Shown: piece by piece, positions 17,201-24,551 of the stretch
Layout of the letters: each line of letters starts with the position of its first letter
Numbering within the stretch: the first letter of the stretch is position 1
Assembly (NCBI GenBank): GCA_018716805.1
Contig: DVJL01000086.1
Span: 1 to 40,471 of the forward strand
Source of the DNA: Candidatus Faecivicinus avistercoris
Lineage (GTDB): Bacteria > Bacillota > Clostridia > Christensenellales > Aristaeellaceae
Length of the DNA stretch: 40,471 nt
Direction of reading: 5' to 3'
The notes under the pieces: generated by a model
Database searches by the model: none
The model's input: only the letters and a program-made list of their open reading frames with translations
What the model was told of the DNA's origin: nothing
Program-made: the position numbers and the translations under genes

Positions 17201-17231
17201 GCGGCGGAACCTGAGCGGTTTCCGCCGCTTT
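17201..17231 (+). terminator. Intrinsic terminator of the GNAT gene
   Basis: GCGGCGGAA (17201-17209) pairs with TTCCGCCGC (17220-17228) and is followed by TTTATT. It lies 6 nt after the stop codon. Confidence 0.85.
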
Positions 17232-17340
17232 ATTGATTCGATTTTTGCGAAAAAATGTTTTCCACCCGTTCATATAGGGTTCATACGGATCATATAGAAT
17301 AATAGCAACGAAGGGGAGCGCCTTCTTTATACATAGATCA

Positions 17341-17387
17341 CTGTCCCGCCTCGCGGCGCCAATCAGCGTTGCACAGAGGCGGGACAG
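17341..17387. ncRNA. Strong stem-loop, possible small RNA or terminator
   Basis: CTGTCCCGCCTC (17341-17352) pairs perfectly with GAGGCGGGACAG (17376-17387). Inside it GCGGCGC (17353-17359) pairs with GCGTTGC (17366-17372), two of the pairs G-U, closing a CAATCA loop; three bases (ACA) bulge on one side. Together this is 19 pairs in 47 nt. The flank on the plus strand contains only TTTT four bases later, so a terminator is possible but poor. No clear promoter for a separate RNA was found; a weak TAGAAT lies at 17295. Confidence 0.5.
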
Positions 17388-17432
17388 ACAATTTTGGCGA
17401 AATCCCTCTTGCTGCGCGCAAAAAAGTTAAAA

Positions 17433-17498
17433 ATGGAAAGCGAGCTTGACATTGCCGCGGAGACGCATTATAATGAAATCATGGAAAGCAAACTTTCC
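17433..17498 (+). promoter_or_regulatory. Consensus promoter flanked by operator-like repeats (HTH gene)
   Basis: The promoter is TTGACA (17446-17451), 17 nt, TATAAT (17469-17474), full consensus at both boxes, with a start near 17481. ATGGAAAGC occurs just upstream of the -35 (17433-17441) and again at the predicted start (17481-17489). The second copy is part of a perfect inverted repeat, GGAAAG-CAAA-CTTTCC (17483-17498). A repressor bound at both would block so strong a promoter, so self-control by the HTH protein is likely. Confidence 0.75.
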
Positions 17499-17515
17499 GT
17501 GAAGGGAGGGACTGC

Positions 17516-17719
17516 GTGAAAAACAGACTCGAAGAGCTTCGCAAGGCGCGGGGCATCCGGCAGGAAGAGCTGGCGGCGGCGCTGGAGGTATCGCGGCAGA
17601 CGATCAGCTCGCTGGAGAACGGACGGTATAATCCGTCGATTCTGCTGGCATTTAAGCTGGCGCGCTATTTTGGGCTTCAAATCGAAGATATTTTCATCTA
17701 CGAGGAGGGGAATTCATGA
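17516..17719 (+). CDS. Small Xre-type HTH transcriptional regulator
   Basis: The 67-residue protein is a single helix-turn-helix domain of the Cro/Xre type, with EELAAALEVSRQTISSLENGR as the HTH core and no other domain. It belongs to the small YozG-like regulators often paired with membrane proteins. Translation starts at GTG 17516, 5 nt after GGGAGGG. Its stop overlaps the start of the membrane protein by 4 nt, so the two are coupled. The inverted repeat at 17483-17498 is a probable binding site for it. Confidence 0.9.
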   Translation: MKNRLEELRKARGIRQEELAAALEVSRQTISSLENGRYNPSILLAFKLARYFGLQIEDIFIYEEGNS

Positions 17720-18132
17720 AGAAGCGGATTTCGGTGGCGTTCATCATTGTGGGAATGGCCATTCTGCTGGGCGGGCTGCTGACTTATGGGTTGGGCGTGC
17801 ATGCCCTGGCGCCCGTGCCGCGGCCGGATCTGATCGTGGCCGGCACATCGTTGATTGGGCTTTTGCTGACGGTTATGGGCGCGTGCGATCTGCTGATCAA
17901 GCGGGATCGCGCGATGGAGATCGAGGAAAAGGATGAACGCAATGTCGCGATCGCAAATGCGGCAATGGCGAGCGGCTTCAAGGCGATGAGCGCGGCGTTC
18001 TCCGTCGTGCTGTTCGCACTGATCTACACGGGATACCTGACCGTCGTGCCGTGTTTTGCGTTGATCGGCGCATTCCTCGTGGGGCAGTGCATATTTCTCA
18101 CGCGCCTCGTGCGCCTGCAAAAGACGATGTAG
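17716..18132 (+). CDS. Four-helix membrane protein of unknown function
   Basis: The 138-residue protein has four hydrophobic segments, at about residues 7-28, 40-60, 88-108 and 113-130. The middle loop is charged (KRDRAMEIEEKDERN). This charged ERN-containing loop between pairs of helices is common in small integral membrane proteins encoded beside Xre regulators in Bacillota. No catalytic motif is seen. Its start overlaps the regulator gene (ATGA), which suggests the pair forms one module, perhaps responding to envelope stress; this is inference. Confidence 0.75.
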   Translation: MKKRISVAFIIVGMAILLGGLLTYGLGVHALAPVPRPDLIVAGTSLIGLLLTVMGACDLLIKRDRAMEIEEKDERNVAIANAAMASGFKAMSAAFSVVLFALIYTGYLTVVPCFALIGAFLVGQCIFLTRLVRLQKTM

Positions 18133-18254
18133 CGCCGAAGAACGCGGGCGGTGGATTCGCGTCCGCGCCGCGGGCAGGGGAGGATGAAAGAAGGGCGGCG
18201 CTTCCATGTGGTGCGCACCGCGAGCATGCTCTTCTGAGCGATGGCACAAGAATC

Positions 18255-18280
18255 GCGCCGGCGGCATCTGCCGCCGGCGC
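18255..18280. terminator. Hairpin between convergent genes
   Basis: GCGCCGGCGG (18255-18264) pairs perfectly with CCGCCGGCGC (18271-18280) around CATCTG. It lies between the convergent membrane-protein and nucleotidase genes. Neither side has a proper T-run. On the plus strand it is followed by ATTGCGT, exactly as at the 22922-22953 hairpin. Confidence 0.6.
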
Positions 18281-18296
18281 ATTGCGTTTCCGGGCG

Positions 18297-19937
18297 TTAT
18301 TCGACGAAGGTGATGCGGCCCTGTCCGTAGGGATCGGAGTATTCCTCGCCGACCACGCCGCCGAGCGATTCGGTGATGTAGTTGATCAGCACCTGATTGT
18401 CGAGCATGACCTCGTCCTGAAGCAGCACGTTGTCGGCAAACATGGTGTAGCCGTCGCCGCCGGACTTGAGCATGTAGTTGTGCGAAGCGAGCGTGTAGGT
18501 GGCCTCGGGATCGATCGGCTCGCCGCCGACGAGCACGTTCTGCACGCGGCGGTCGCCCGCGACCTCGACGAACATGTCGGCATCGTCCACGACGACGCTG
18601 GATTCGACGCTCGTGTTGACCTCAAACGTCAGGCCGGAGACCTGCAGGAAGCCGCCGGTCTCGTCCGGGACGTGACGCACGGACATCTCCAGCGCGTCGA
18701 GGATCTCCTGGCCGGTCGCCTCGACGACGCACAGCGCGTTGCCGAACGGATGCACGGCGATGATCTGCTCGTAGGTGATGTCGCCCGCGGGGATGGAATC
18801 GCGGATGCCGCCGCCGTTGACGAAGGCGATGTCCGCACCACTGATCGCGCGGTAGGCGTCGGCGCACAGGTCGCCGAGATTCGTCTCCTGCGAGCGGATC
18901 AGGCGGATCGGGTTGCCGTCCGCGTCGGTTTCGGTGGGGTCGTAGATCGTCAGGTCGACGTCGCTGGTGGCGACGACGTTTGCGAGGGTATCGGCGTACT
19001 GCGCCTCAATCCCGTCGATGAACGCCGCCGTCTCGTCGTCCTGGAAGATCGTCTCGGTGTGCAGCTGGGTGGCGAGGTTGCCCTCGGCGTCGATCGTCAG
19101 CGAGCCGAGCGCGGTGAGCTGCGTGCCGGTGGAGCTCATCACGACGTCCTCGCCGTCCTTGTTCTGCTCGATCTCCATCTCCCAGACGCTGTGGGAATGG
19201 CCGTCCAGCACGACGTCGATGCCGCTGGTGTTGGCGATCAGATCCGTGGAGGTATAGGGGACGCTGCTGGCCTCGGTGCCCAGGTGGGACAGCACGACCA
19301 CATAGTCCGCGCCTTCGGCGCGCGCATCGTCCACCGCCGCCTGCACCGCGGCGTAGAGATCCGCGCCGTCGTTGCCGCCGCAGAAGGAGTAGATGAAGTT
19401 GCCCTCCTCATCCTGGAAGTAGGTGGGAGTGGACTTGGAGAAGGTCTCCGGCGTGCTCGCGCCGACAAAGGCGATCGAGTATCCGCCGGCCTCCAGCACG
19501 ACGTAGGGAGAGAGGATCGTGTTGCCCTCGAGATCGGTGAAGTTGGCCGAGACGTAGGGATACTCGGCCAGCTCGGCCAGCTCGTTGAAGCGGTCCACGC
19601 CGTAGTCGAACTCGTGGTTGCCGATGGTCGCCACGTCGTAGCCGACTTCGTTCATGATGTCGACGATGTACTCGCCGGTGGACAGCGTGCCGACGGCCGC
19701 GCCCTGGACGGCGTCGCCGCAGTCGACCAGGAGCACGTCGTAGCCGGCGTCCTCGTAGGCCTTCTCATACGCGGCCACGCCGGCATAGCCGATGTTCGCG
19801 TCGATGGCGCAGTGGACGTCATTGGTATAGAGGATGACGACGCCGTTCGATGCCGCGGCGTCCGCCTCTTCGGCGAGCGCAAGGCCGCTGAGCGCCATCA
19901 TCAGCGCGAGCGAAAGAATCAGGAACCGTTTGAGCAT
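18297..19937 (-). CDS. Secreted 5'-nucleotidase / 2',3'-cyclic phosphodiesterase family protein
   Basis: This 546-residue metallophosphoesterase belongs to the UshA/YfkN family that removes phosphate from external nucleotides. Residues 1-22 form a signal peptide ending ALAEE; there is no lipobox or LPXTG anchor. The N-terminal catalytic domain shows YTNDVH, DCGDAVQG, GNHEFDYG, VVLSHLGTE and DGHSHS, which supply the two-metal site. The C-terminal substrate domain shows NGGGIRDSIPAGDITYEQ and SHNYMLKSGGDGY. It could feed purines and phosphate to the cell, complementing the purine operon. Two minus-strand promoters and a Pho-box-like repeat lie upstream. Confidence 0.9.
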   Translation of the reverse strand: MLKRFLILSLALMMALSGLALAEEADAAASNGVVILYTNDVHCAIDANIGYAGVAAYEKAYEDAGYDVLLVDCGDAVQGAAVGTLSTGEYIVDIMNEVGYDVATIGNHEFDYGVDRFNELAELAEYPYVSANFTDLEGNTILSPYVVLEAGGYSIAFVGASTPETFSKSTPTYFQDEEGNFIYSFCGGNDGADLYAAVQAAVDDARAEGADYVVVLSHLGTEASSVPYTSTDLIANTSGIDVVLDGHSHSVWEMEIEQNKDGEDVVMSSTGTQLTALGSLTIDAEGNLATQLHTETIFQDDETAAFIDGIEAQYADTLANVVATSDVDLTIYDPTETDADGNPIRLIRSQETNLGDLCADAYRAISGADIAFVNGGGIRDSIPAGDITYEQIIAVHPFGNALCVVEATGQEILDALEMSVRHVPDETGGFLQVSGLTFEVNTSVESSVVVDDADMFVEVAGDRRVQNVLVGGEPIDPEATYTLASHNYMLKSGGDGYTMFADNVLLQDEVMLDNQVLINYITESLGGVVGEEYSDPYGQGRITFVE

Positions 19938-19970
19938 GGGTCTTACCGCCTTTCCTTTGGATTTGAGAGT

Positions 19971-19999
19971 ATTCTATCGCATCTGCGATGGGGAAACAA
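19971..19999 (-). promoter_or_regulatory. Proximal promoter of the 5'-nucleotidase
   Basis: TTGTTT (19999-19994, minus strand), 17 nt and TAGAAT (19976-19971) predict a start near 19964, 27 nt before the ATG. The -35 is poor, as expected if the repeats upstream bind an activator. Confidence 0.55.
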
Positions 20000-20017
20000 G
20001 CGGATAGAGCGCGATGG

Positions 20018-20050
20018 GCGCCAAATGTGCGTCAAATATGCGTCAAAACT
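20018..20050 (-). promoter_or_regulatory. Triple 11-nt direct repeat, Pho-box-like
   Basis: On the plus strand GCGCCAA (20018), GCGTCAA (20029) and GCGTCAA (20040) recur exactly every 11 nt, each followed by a variable 4-nt spacer. A conserved 7-mer plus 4 nt is the architecture of PhoB/PhoP boxes. The array ends 19 nt upstream of the proximal nucleotidase -35. The target gene, a phosphate-releasing secreted enzyme, fits phosphate control; the binding protein itself is not in the window. Confidence 0.5.
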
Positions 20051-20155
20051 TGCCGGGGATCTGCCGAAGTCCTTTCGGCCGCGTTCAGCGCGCCGCGGAA
20101 CCTGCTGCGAGTATGTTCGGCGCGTTTCAGCAAATGGGTCACCGTGGACAACTCC

Positions 20156-20184
20156 ATTATATCAGCGCGTCTGACGGGTGTCAA
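20156..20184 (-). promoter_or_regulatory. Distal consensus promoter toward the 5'-nucleotidase
   Basis: A full-consensus TTGACA (20184-20179, minus strand), 17 nt and TATAAT (20161-20156) predict a start near 20149. This gives a leader of about 210 nt before the nucleotidase ATG, or a separate short RNA. It reads through the Pho-box-like repeats. Confidence 0.8.
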
Positions 20185-20248
20185 GAAACGATTCGTCGAA
20201 AAAACATCAATCGGCTGGCTGATTGTCGAATACGATGCCGGATTTCTA

Positions 20249-20276
20249 TTGACTTTTGCGGTAAATTCGATATAAT
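20249..20276 (+). promoter_or_regulatory. Promoter of the GH78 rhamnosidase
   Basis: TTGACT (20249-20254), a 16-nt spacer and TATAAT (20271-20276) predict a start near 20283, about 29 nt before the ATG. Confidence 0.8.
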
Positions 20277-20311
20277 CTAAACAGCGAAACTGATTTGAGG
20301 AGTATATCGCT

Positions 20312-22915
20312 ATGAAAATTCGCAATTTAAGAACGAATCATCTGGAAAACCCCCTTGGCTACAGCATGGAAAAACCCCTGTTGACGTGGACGGCGGAGGA
20401 CTCCACGGGCGCCTGCCAGCGCGCCGCGCGCGTGCAGATCGCCATGGACGAGTCGTTTGCCGGCTGCGTCTACGACAGCGGACTGCGCGGTGACATCTCG
20501 TCGCTCGGGTTTGTGCCCGAAATGGAACTGGCGTCGCGGACGCGCTACTGGTGGCGGGTAGAGGTCGTCGCGGACGACGGCGACCGCGCGCTCAGCGAGC
20601 CCGCATGGTTTGAAACCGGCAAGCGCGGCGAGGCGTGGTCGGCAAAGTGGATCCGTGCGCCGTTTGACGCCGACGTCCATCCGATCCTCGAGCGCGGCTT
20701 TGATCTGCCCGGCAAGCCGGTGCGCGCCCGCATCTACGCCGTCGGCCTCGGCGTCTACGAGCTTTCGCTCAATGGAGCCGCTGTGGGAGACGAGGTGCTC
20801 GCGCCGTTTTACAACGACTACAACCTCTGGGTTCAGATTCAGACCTACGACGTCACCGAACTTTTGCAGGCGGGTTCAAACCGTCTCGACGCCTGGCTCG
20901 GCAACGGCTGGTATCGCGGCCGGTTCGGATTTGGCGAAAAGACGGAGTGCATCTATGGCGACCATATGCAGCTGCTGCTCGAGCTGCGCGCTGAAATGCC
21001 CGACGGCACGGAGATCGTCATCGGCAGCGATGAGGACTGGCGCTGCCGCCGCTCGCCGGTCGTCGAAAGCAACATCTACGACGGCGAGGTCTACGACGCC
21101 CGGCTGGAGGGACTGACTGAAAGTGTGCCCGCCGTGGAGGCGCAGCCGCCGGCCGGCCCGCTGTCCGACCGCCTGTCGCCGCCGCTGCGCCGCTGCGACC
21201 GCGTGCCGACGAAGGAACTCGTGCACACGCCGGCGGGCGAGCTGGTGCTCGACTTTGGCCAGGAGATGACCGGATGGGTCGAGTTCGACTGCGATCTGCC
21301 GGAGGGCGCGTCGGTCACGCTCGAGTTCGGCGAGCTGCTGCAGCGCGGCAACTTCTACCGCACAAACCTGCGATCCGCGAAGGCGCGCTTTACCTATATC
21401 TCGGGCGGAAAGCCGGCGCATGTGCGGCCGCACTTCACCTTCTATGGATTCCGGTATGCGCGCGTGACCGGGATGGCCGACGTCCGTCCGGAGGACTTCG
21501 TCGGGCAGGTCATCCACTCCGACCTCGCGGTGACCGGCAAGATCGAAACTTCCAACCCGAAGGTCAACCAGCTGTTCCACAACGCCTTCTGGGGGCAGAT
21601 CGGCAATTTCCTCGACGTGCCGACCGACTGCCCGCAGCGCGACGAGCGCATGGGCTGGACGGGCGACGCCCATGTGTTCGCGCCGACCGCCAGCTTCAAC
21701 ATGTACACGCCGGCGTTTTTCGAGAAGTACCTCTATGACATGCGGCTGGAACAGCGCGAGCTGGGCGGATCGGTGCCGCACGTCGTGCCCGACGTGATCG
21801 ACCAGATCGAGCGCGCAAAGCGCGGCAATCCGAACCCGACGTCCTATGGCTCCTGCGGCTGGGGCGACGCGGCCATCGGCATTCCGTGGACGATGTACAC
21901 GTTCTACGGCGACCGGGAGATGCTCGCGCGCCAGTATGAAAACATGAAGATGTGGACGGACTGGATTCGCGAGCAGGATGAAGCGCACTGCGGCGGCCGC
22001 CGGCTGTGGACGTGCGGCTTCCACTATGCCGACTGGCTGGCGCTGGACAATCCCGTGCAGGATTCTGCGTTCGGCGGCACGGATCCGTATTACATCGCCT
22101 CCGCGTACTATTACAATGCTGCCCGCACGACCTCGCGCGCCGCCAAAGTGCTCGGCCGGGACGAGGAGGCCGCGGAGTACGCCAAACTCGCCGAAGAGGT
22201 GCGCGAGGCGTTCCGGAAGGAATTCTTCACGCCGACCGGGCGCGTCGCCGAGCGGACGCAGACGGCCATGGTCATGGCGCTGTGCATGGATCTCGTGCCC
22301 GAGGAGCACCGCCAGCGCGTCCGGGACGACCTGCGCAGGAAGATCGCCGATCGGGACGACCATCTGGACACCGGCTTCCTCGGCACGTATTACCTGTGCC
22401 GGACGCTGACCGACAACGGCATGGGCGATGTCGCCTACACGCTTCTGCTCAACGAGGACTATCCGAGCTGGCTGTACGAGGTCAACATGGGCGCGACGAC
22501 CGTCTGGGAGCGCTGGAATTCCGTGCTGCCGAGTGGCCTGGTCAGCGACACCGAGGGCATGAACAGCATGAACCACTACGCCTACGGCTCGGTGGTCGAG
22601 TGGATGTACCGCTGCATGTGCGGCCTGAATCCCGTCGAGAGCGCGCCCGGCTTCAAGCGCGCGCGCATCGCGCCGAGCATCGACGGCCGCTTCGACTGGG
22701 TCAAGGCGTCTTACGATTCCGCCGCGGGGCTGTATGAGTGCGGCTGGCGGCGCGAAGACGGCCGCGTGGTGTACGACGTTTGCGTTCCGTTCGACTGCGA
22801 AGCGGAGTTTGCCGCCGACGGCGAGGGACGCTGGCAGGTCGACGGCTCGCCCGCCAAGGTGGAAGGCGGCGTCATCCTCCTCAAGCCCGGCAAGCACTGC
22901 ATCGTCCGGGAGTGA
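20312..22915 (+). CDS. Alpha-L-rhamnosidase (GH78)
   Basis: This 867-residue glycoside hydrolase would release terminal alpha-L-rhamnose from plant glycosides or oligosaccharides. The N-terminal part (about 1-110) is the Bac_rhamnosid_N-like beta domain ending in FETGKR. It is followed by a beta domain with NGWYRGRFGF and the catalytic (alpha/alpha)6 barrel from about residue 420. The barrel carries the family hallmark DCPQRDERMGWTGD with its acidic residues, and GWGDAAIGIPWTMY. The MGATTVWERWNS segment and a short C-terminal beta domain follow. There is no signal peptide, so it acts in the cytosol on imported substrates. GAGGAG is 9 nt before the ATG. No transporter or rhamnose catabolic gene is adjacent. 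Confidence 0.93.
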   Translation: MKIRNLRTNHLENPLGYSMEKPLLTWTAEDSTGACQRAARVQIAMDESFAGCVYDSGLRGDISSLGFVPEMELASRTRYWWRVEVVADDGDRALSEPAWFETGKRGEAWSAKWIRAPFDADVHPILERGFDLPGKPVRARIYAVGLGVYELSLNGAAVGDEVLAPFYNDYNLWVQIQTYDVTELLQAGSNRLDAWLGNGWYRGRFGFGEKTECIYGDHMQLLLELRAEMPDGTEIVIGSDEDWRCRRSPVVESNIYDGEVYDARLEGLTESVPAVEAQPPAGPLSDRLSPPLRRCDRVPTKELVHTPAGELVLDFGQEMTGWVEFDCDLPEGASVTLEFGELLQRGNFYRTNLRSAKARFTYISGGKPAHVRPHFTFYGFRYARVTGMADVRPEDFVGQVIHSDLAVTGKIETSNPKVNQLFHNAFWGQIGNFLDVPTDCPQRDERMGWTGDAHVFAPTASFNMYTPAFFEKYLYDMRLEQRELGGSVPHVVPDVIDQIERAKRGNPNPTSYGSCGWGDAAIGIPWTMYTFYGDREMLARQYENMKMWTDWIREQDEAHCGGRRLWTCGFHYADWLALDNPVQDSAFGGTDPYYIASAYYYNAARTTSRAAKVLGRDEEAAEYAKLAEEVREAFRKEFFTPTGRVAERTQTAMVMALCMDLVPEEHRQRVRDDLRRKIADRDDHLDTGFLGTYYLCRTLTDNGMGDVAYTLLLNEDYPSWLYEVNMGATTVWERWNSVLPSGLVSDTEGMNSMNHYAYGSVVEWMYRCMCGLNPVESAPGFKRARIAPSIDGRFDWVKASYDSAAGLYECGWRREDGRVVYDVCVPFDCEAEFAADGEGRWQVDGSPAKVEGGVILLKPGKHCIVRE

Positions 22916-22921
22916 TCCGCC

Positions 22922-22953
22922 GCGCCCGCCGCGCAGGTACGCGCGGCGGGCGC
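22922..22953 (+). terminator. 13-bp hairpin after the rhamnosidase gene
   Basis: GCGCCCGCCGCGC (22922-22934) and GCGCGGCGGGCGC (22941-22953) pair perfectly around AGGTAC, 6 nt after the stop. No T-run follows; the next bases are ATTGCGT, as after the hairpin at 18255-18280. Confidence 0.7.
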
Positions 22954-23045
22954 ATTGCGTCGCCAGTGCCTGTGCAGAGTTTGCGGCCCTTTGAAGGAGC
23001 AGCGGCGGCGCCCGGCGATCAGATCCGTTTGACTGGCCGGATGCG

Positions 23046-23074
23046 TTGACTTGCGCGGCAAAATCCTGTAAAAT
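23046..23074 (+). promoter_or_regulatory. Promoter of the FAD dehydrogenase gene
   Basis: TTGACT (23046-23051), 17 nt and TAAAAT (23069-23074) predict a start near 23081. The leader contains a GGCCG/CGGCC stem and a CACATATGTG palindrome (23122-23131) immediately before the ribosome site. Confidence 0.75.
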
Positions 23075-23144
23075 AGAAGTGCGCACGGCCGCCCTTCGAG
23101 GAATGCGGCCAAATTGTTGTGCACATATGTGAGAGGTGAAGACT

Positions 23145-24551
23145 ATGAGAACCGATGTCGTCATCGTCGGAGCAGGTCCGGCCGGCATCTTTACGGCGCT
23201 TGAGATGATCCGCAAGGGAAGCGGCAAGAAGATCGTCATCTGCGAAAAGGGCGCGGCCATCGAGAACCGCCGGTGCCCGAAGGTCAAGACGAAGAAATGC
23301 GTAAACTGCAAGCCCTACTGCCACATTACGACCGGCTTTTCCGGCGCGGGCGCATTTTCGGATGGAAAGCTGTCGCTGTCGTGTGAGGTCGGCGGCGACC
23401 TGCCTTCGCTGATCGGCGAGGACGTCGCGCAGGAGACGATCGACTACGCCGACGGCATCTACCTCGAATTCGGCGCCGATCCGCACGTCGAGGGGGTGGG
23501 CAATCCCGAGGAGGTCAAGCGCATCCGCGCCCGCGCGATTCAGGCGGGATTGAAGCTCGTGGACTGCCCGATCCGCCACCTCGGCACGGAAAAGGCGCAG
23601 GAAATCTACTATGCCATCGAGCAGTACCTGATCGAGCACGGCGTGGAACTGCGGTTTGGATGCGAATGCCGGGATTTGATCCTGAAGGATGGCGTCTGCG
23701 AGGGCGTGCTGGTGGCCGAAGGCGGCGTCGAAACCGAGATCTTCGCCGGACATACCGTCGTGGCGACGGGCCGCCGCGGCGCGGACTGGCTGGAGAGCCT
23801 CTGCGCCGAGCACAACATCGCGCACCAGCCGGGCACGGTGGACATCGGCGTGCGCGTGGAGTGCCGGAACGAGATCATGGAGCGCGTCAATGAGGTGCTC
23901 TACGAATCGAAGCTGATCGGATATCCCAAGCCGTTCAAGAACAAGGTGCGCACGTTCTGCCAGAACCCGGGCGGGTTCGTCAGCCAGGAGAATTACGACA
24001 ATAACCTGGCCGTCGTCAACGGCCATTCCTACAAGGACCTGAAGTCGGACAACACCAACCTTTCGATCCTGTGCTCGCACAACTTCTCCGTGCCGTTCAA
24101 CCAGCCGATCGCCTATGCGCAGAAGGTCGGCGAGCTGACGAACATGCTGGGCGCGGGGCACATCCTCGTGCAGCGCTTTGGCGACATTCTGGATGGCAAG
24201 CGCACATGGGCGAAGGAGCTGGCGCAGTCGAACGTCCGGCCGACGCTGCCCGACGCCGTCGCCGGCGACATCACCGCCGCGATGCCGTATCGGGCGATGA
24301 CGAACATCATCAACTTCATTCAGGCGATGGACCACGTCGTTCCGGGCTTTGCGTCGTATGAGACGCTTCTGTATTCGCCGGAATTGAAGTTTTATTCCAA
24401 CCGCGTGAAGATGGACGCCGCGTTCAACACCTCCATTCGCGGGCTGCACTGTCTGGGCGATTCCAGCGGATGGACGCGCGGGCTGATGATGGCCAGCGCG
24501 ATGGGCGTGCTGATGGGCCGCCAGATCGCGGAGGAAGCGGAGGGCGTCTGA
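23145..24551 (+). CDS. FAD-dependent dehydrogenase of unknown substrate (COG2509-like)
   Basis: The 468-residue flavoprotein starts with the dinucleotide-binding loop VVIVGAGPAGIFTALEM and ends with the GLHCLGDSSGWTRGLMMASAMG flavin segment. It matches the uncharacterised FAD-dependent dehydrogenases of COG2509. Near residues 45-61 it has four cysteines in RRCPKVKTKKCVNCKPYC, followed by GFSGAGAFSDGKLS; the cysteines could bind metal or an Fe-S cluster, or be redox-active. The ATG at 23145 follows AGAGGTGA; a GTG at 23136 is in frame but too close to that site. Function is unknown. Confidence 0.85.
   Translation: MRTDVVIVGAGPAGIFTALEMIRKGSGKKIVICEKGAAIENRRCPKVKTKKCVNCKPYCHITTGFSGAGAFSDGKLSLSCEVGGDLPSLIGEDVAQETIDYADGIYLEFGADPHVEGVGNPEEVKRIRARAIQAGLKLVDCPIRHLGTEKAQEIYYAIEQYLIEHGVELRFGCECRDLILKDGVCEGVLVAEGGVETEIFAGHTVVATGRRGADWLESLCAEHNIAHQPGTVDIGVRVECRNEIMERVNEVLYESKLIGYPKPFKNKVRTFCQNPGGFVSQENYDNNLAVVNGHSYKDLKSDNTNLSILCSHNFSVPFNQPIAYAQKVGELTNMLGAGHILVQRFGDILDGKRTWAKELAQSNVRPTLPDAVAGDITAAMPYRAMTNIINFIQAMDHVVPGFASYETLLYSPELKFYSNRVKMDAAFNTSIRGLHCLGDSSGWTRGLMMASAMGVLMGRQIAEEAEGV

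Larger units (their letters stand above)
17232..17515 (+). other. Intergenic region with repeats, large stem-loop and HTH-gene promoter
   Basis: This noncoding stretch is AT-richer than its surroundings. It holds three closely spaced CATAYRG-like repeats (17271, 17282, 17291), a small hairpin with a short T-run (GAAGG/CCTTC, about 17310-17327), the 47-nt stem-loop at 17341-17387, and the HTH-gene promoter and operator. No protein-coding frame with a ribosome site is seen before 17516. Confidence 0.55.
19938..20311. other. Divergent regulatory region, nucleotidase / rhamnosidase
   Basis: This 374-bp gap contains two minus-strand promoters for the nucleotidase (19971-19999 and 20156-20184), a triple 11-nt direct repeat (20018-20050), a GCCGAA/TTCGGC hairpin in the long leader, a CCGAACAT core on the minus strand (20113-20120), and the plus-strand rhamnosidase promoter (20249-20276). 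No open frame with a ribosome site is evident. Confidence 0.65.

Noticed and set aside
17201..17515. Possible tRNA or known riboswitch in the structured intergenic region
   Set aside because: No cloverleaf, T-loop or CCA-adjacent acceptor stem and no recognised riboswitch core; only simple stem-loops are present.
18051..20174. Open frame of 707 codons on the plus strand opposite the nucleotidase
   Set aside because: It is antisense to a gene with a signal peptide and full catalytic motifs and runs through an intergenic hairpin.
20876..23311. Open frame of 811 codons on the minus strand over the rhamnosidase
   Set aside because: It crosses a terminator hairpin and the next gene's promoter and encodes no recognisable domain.
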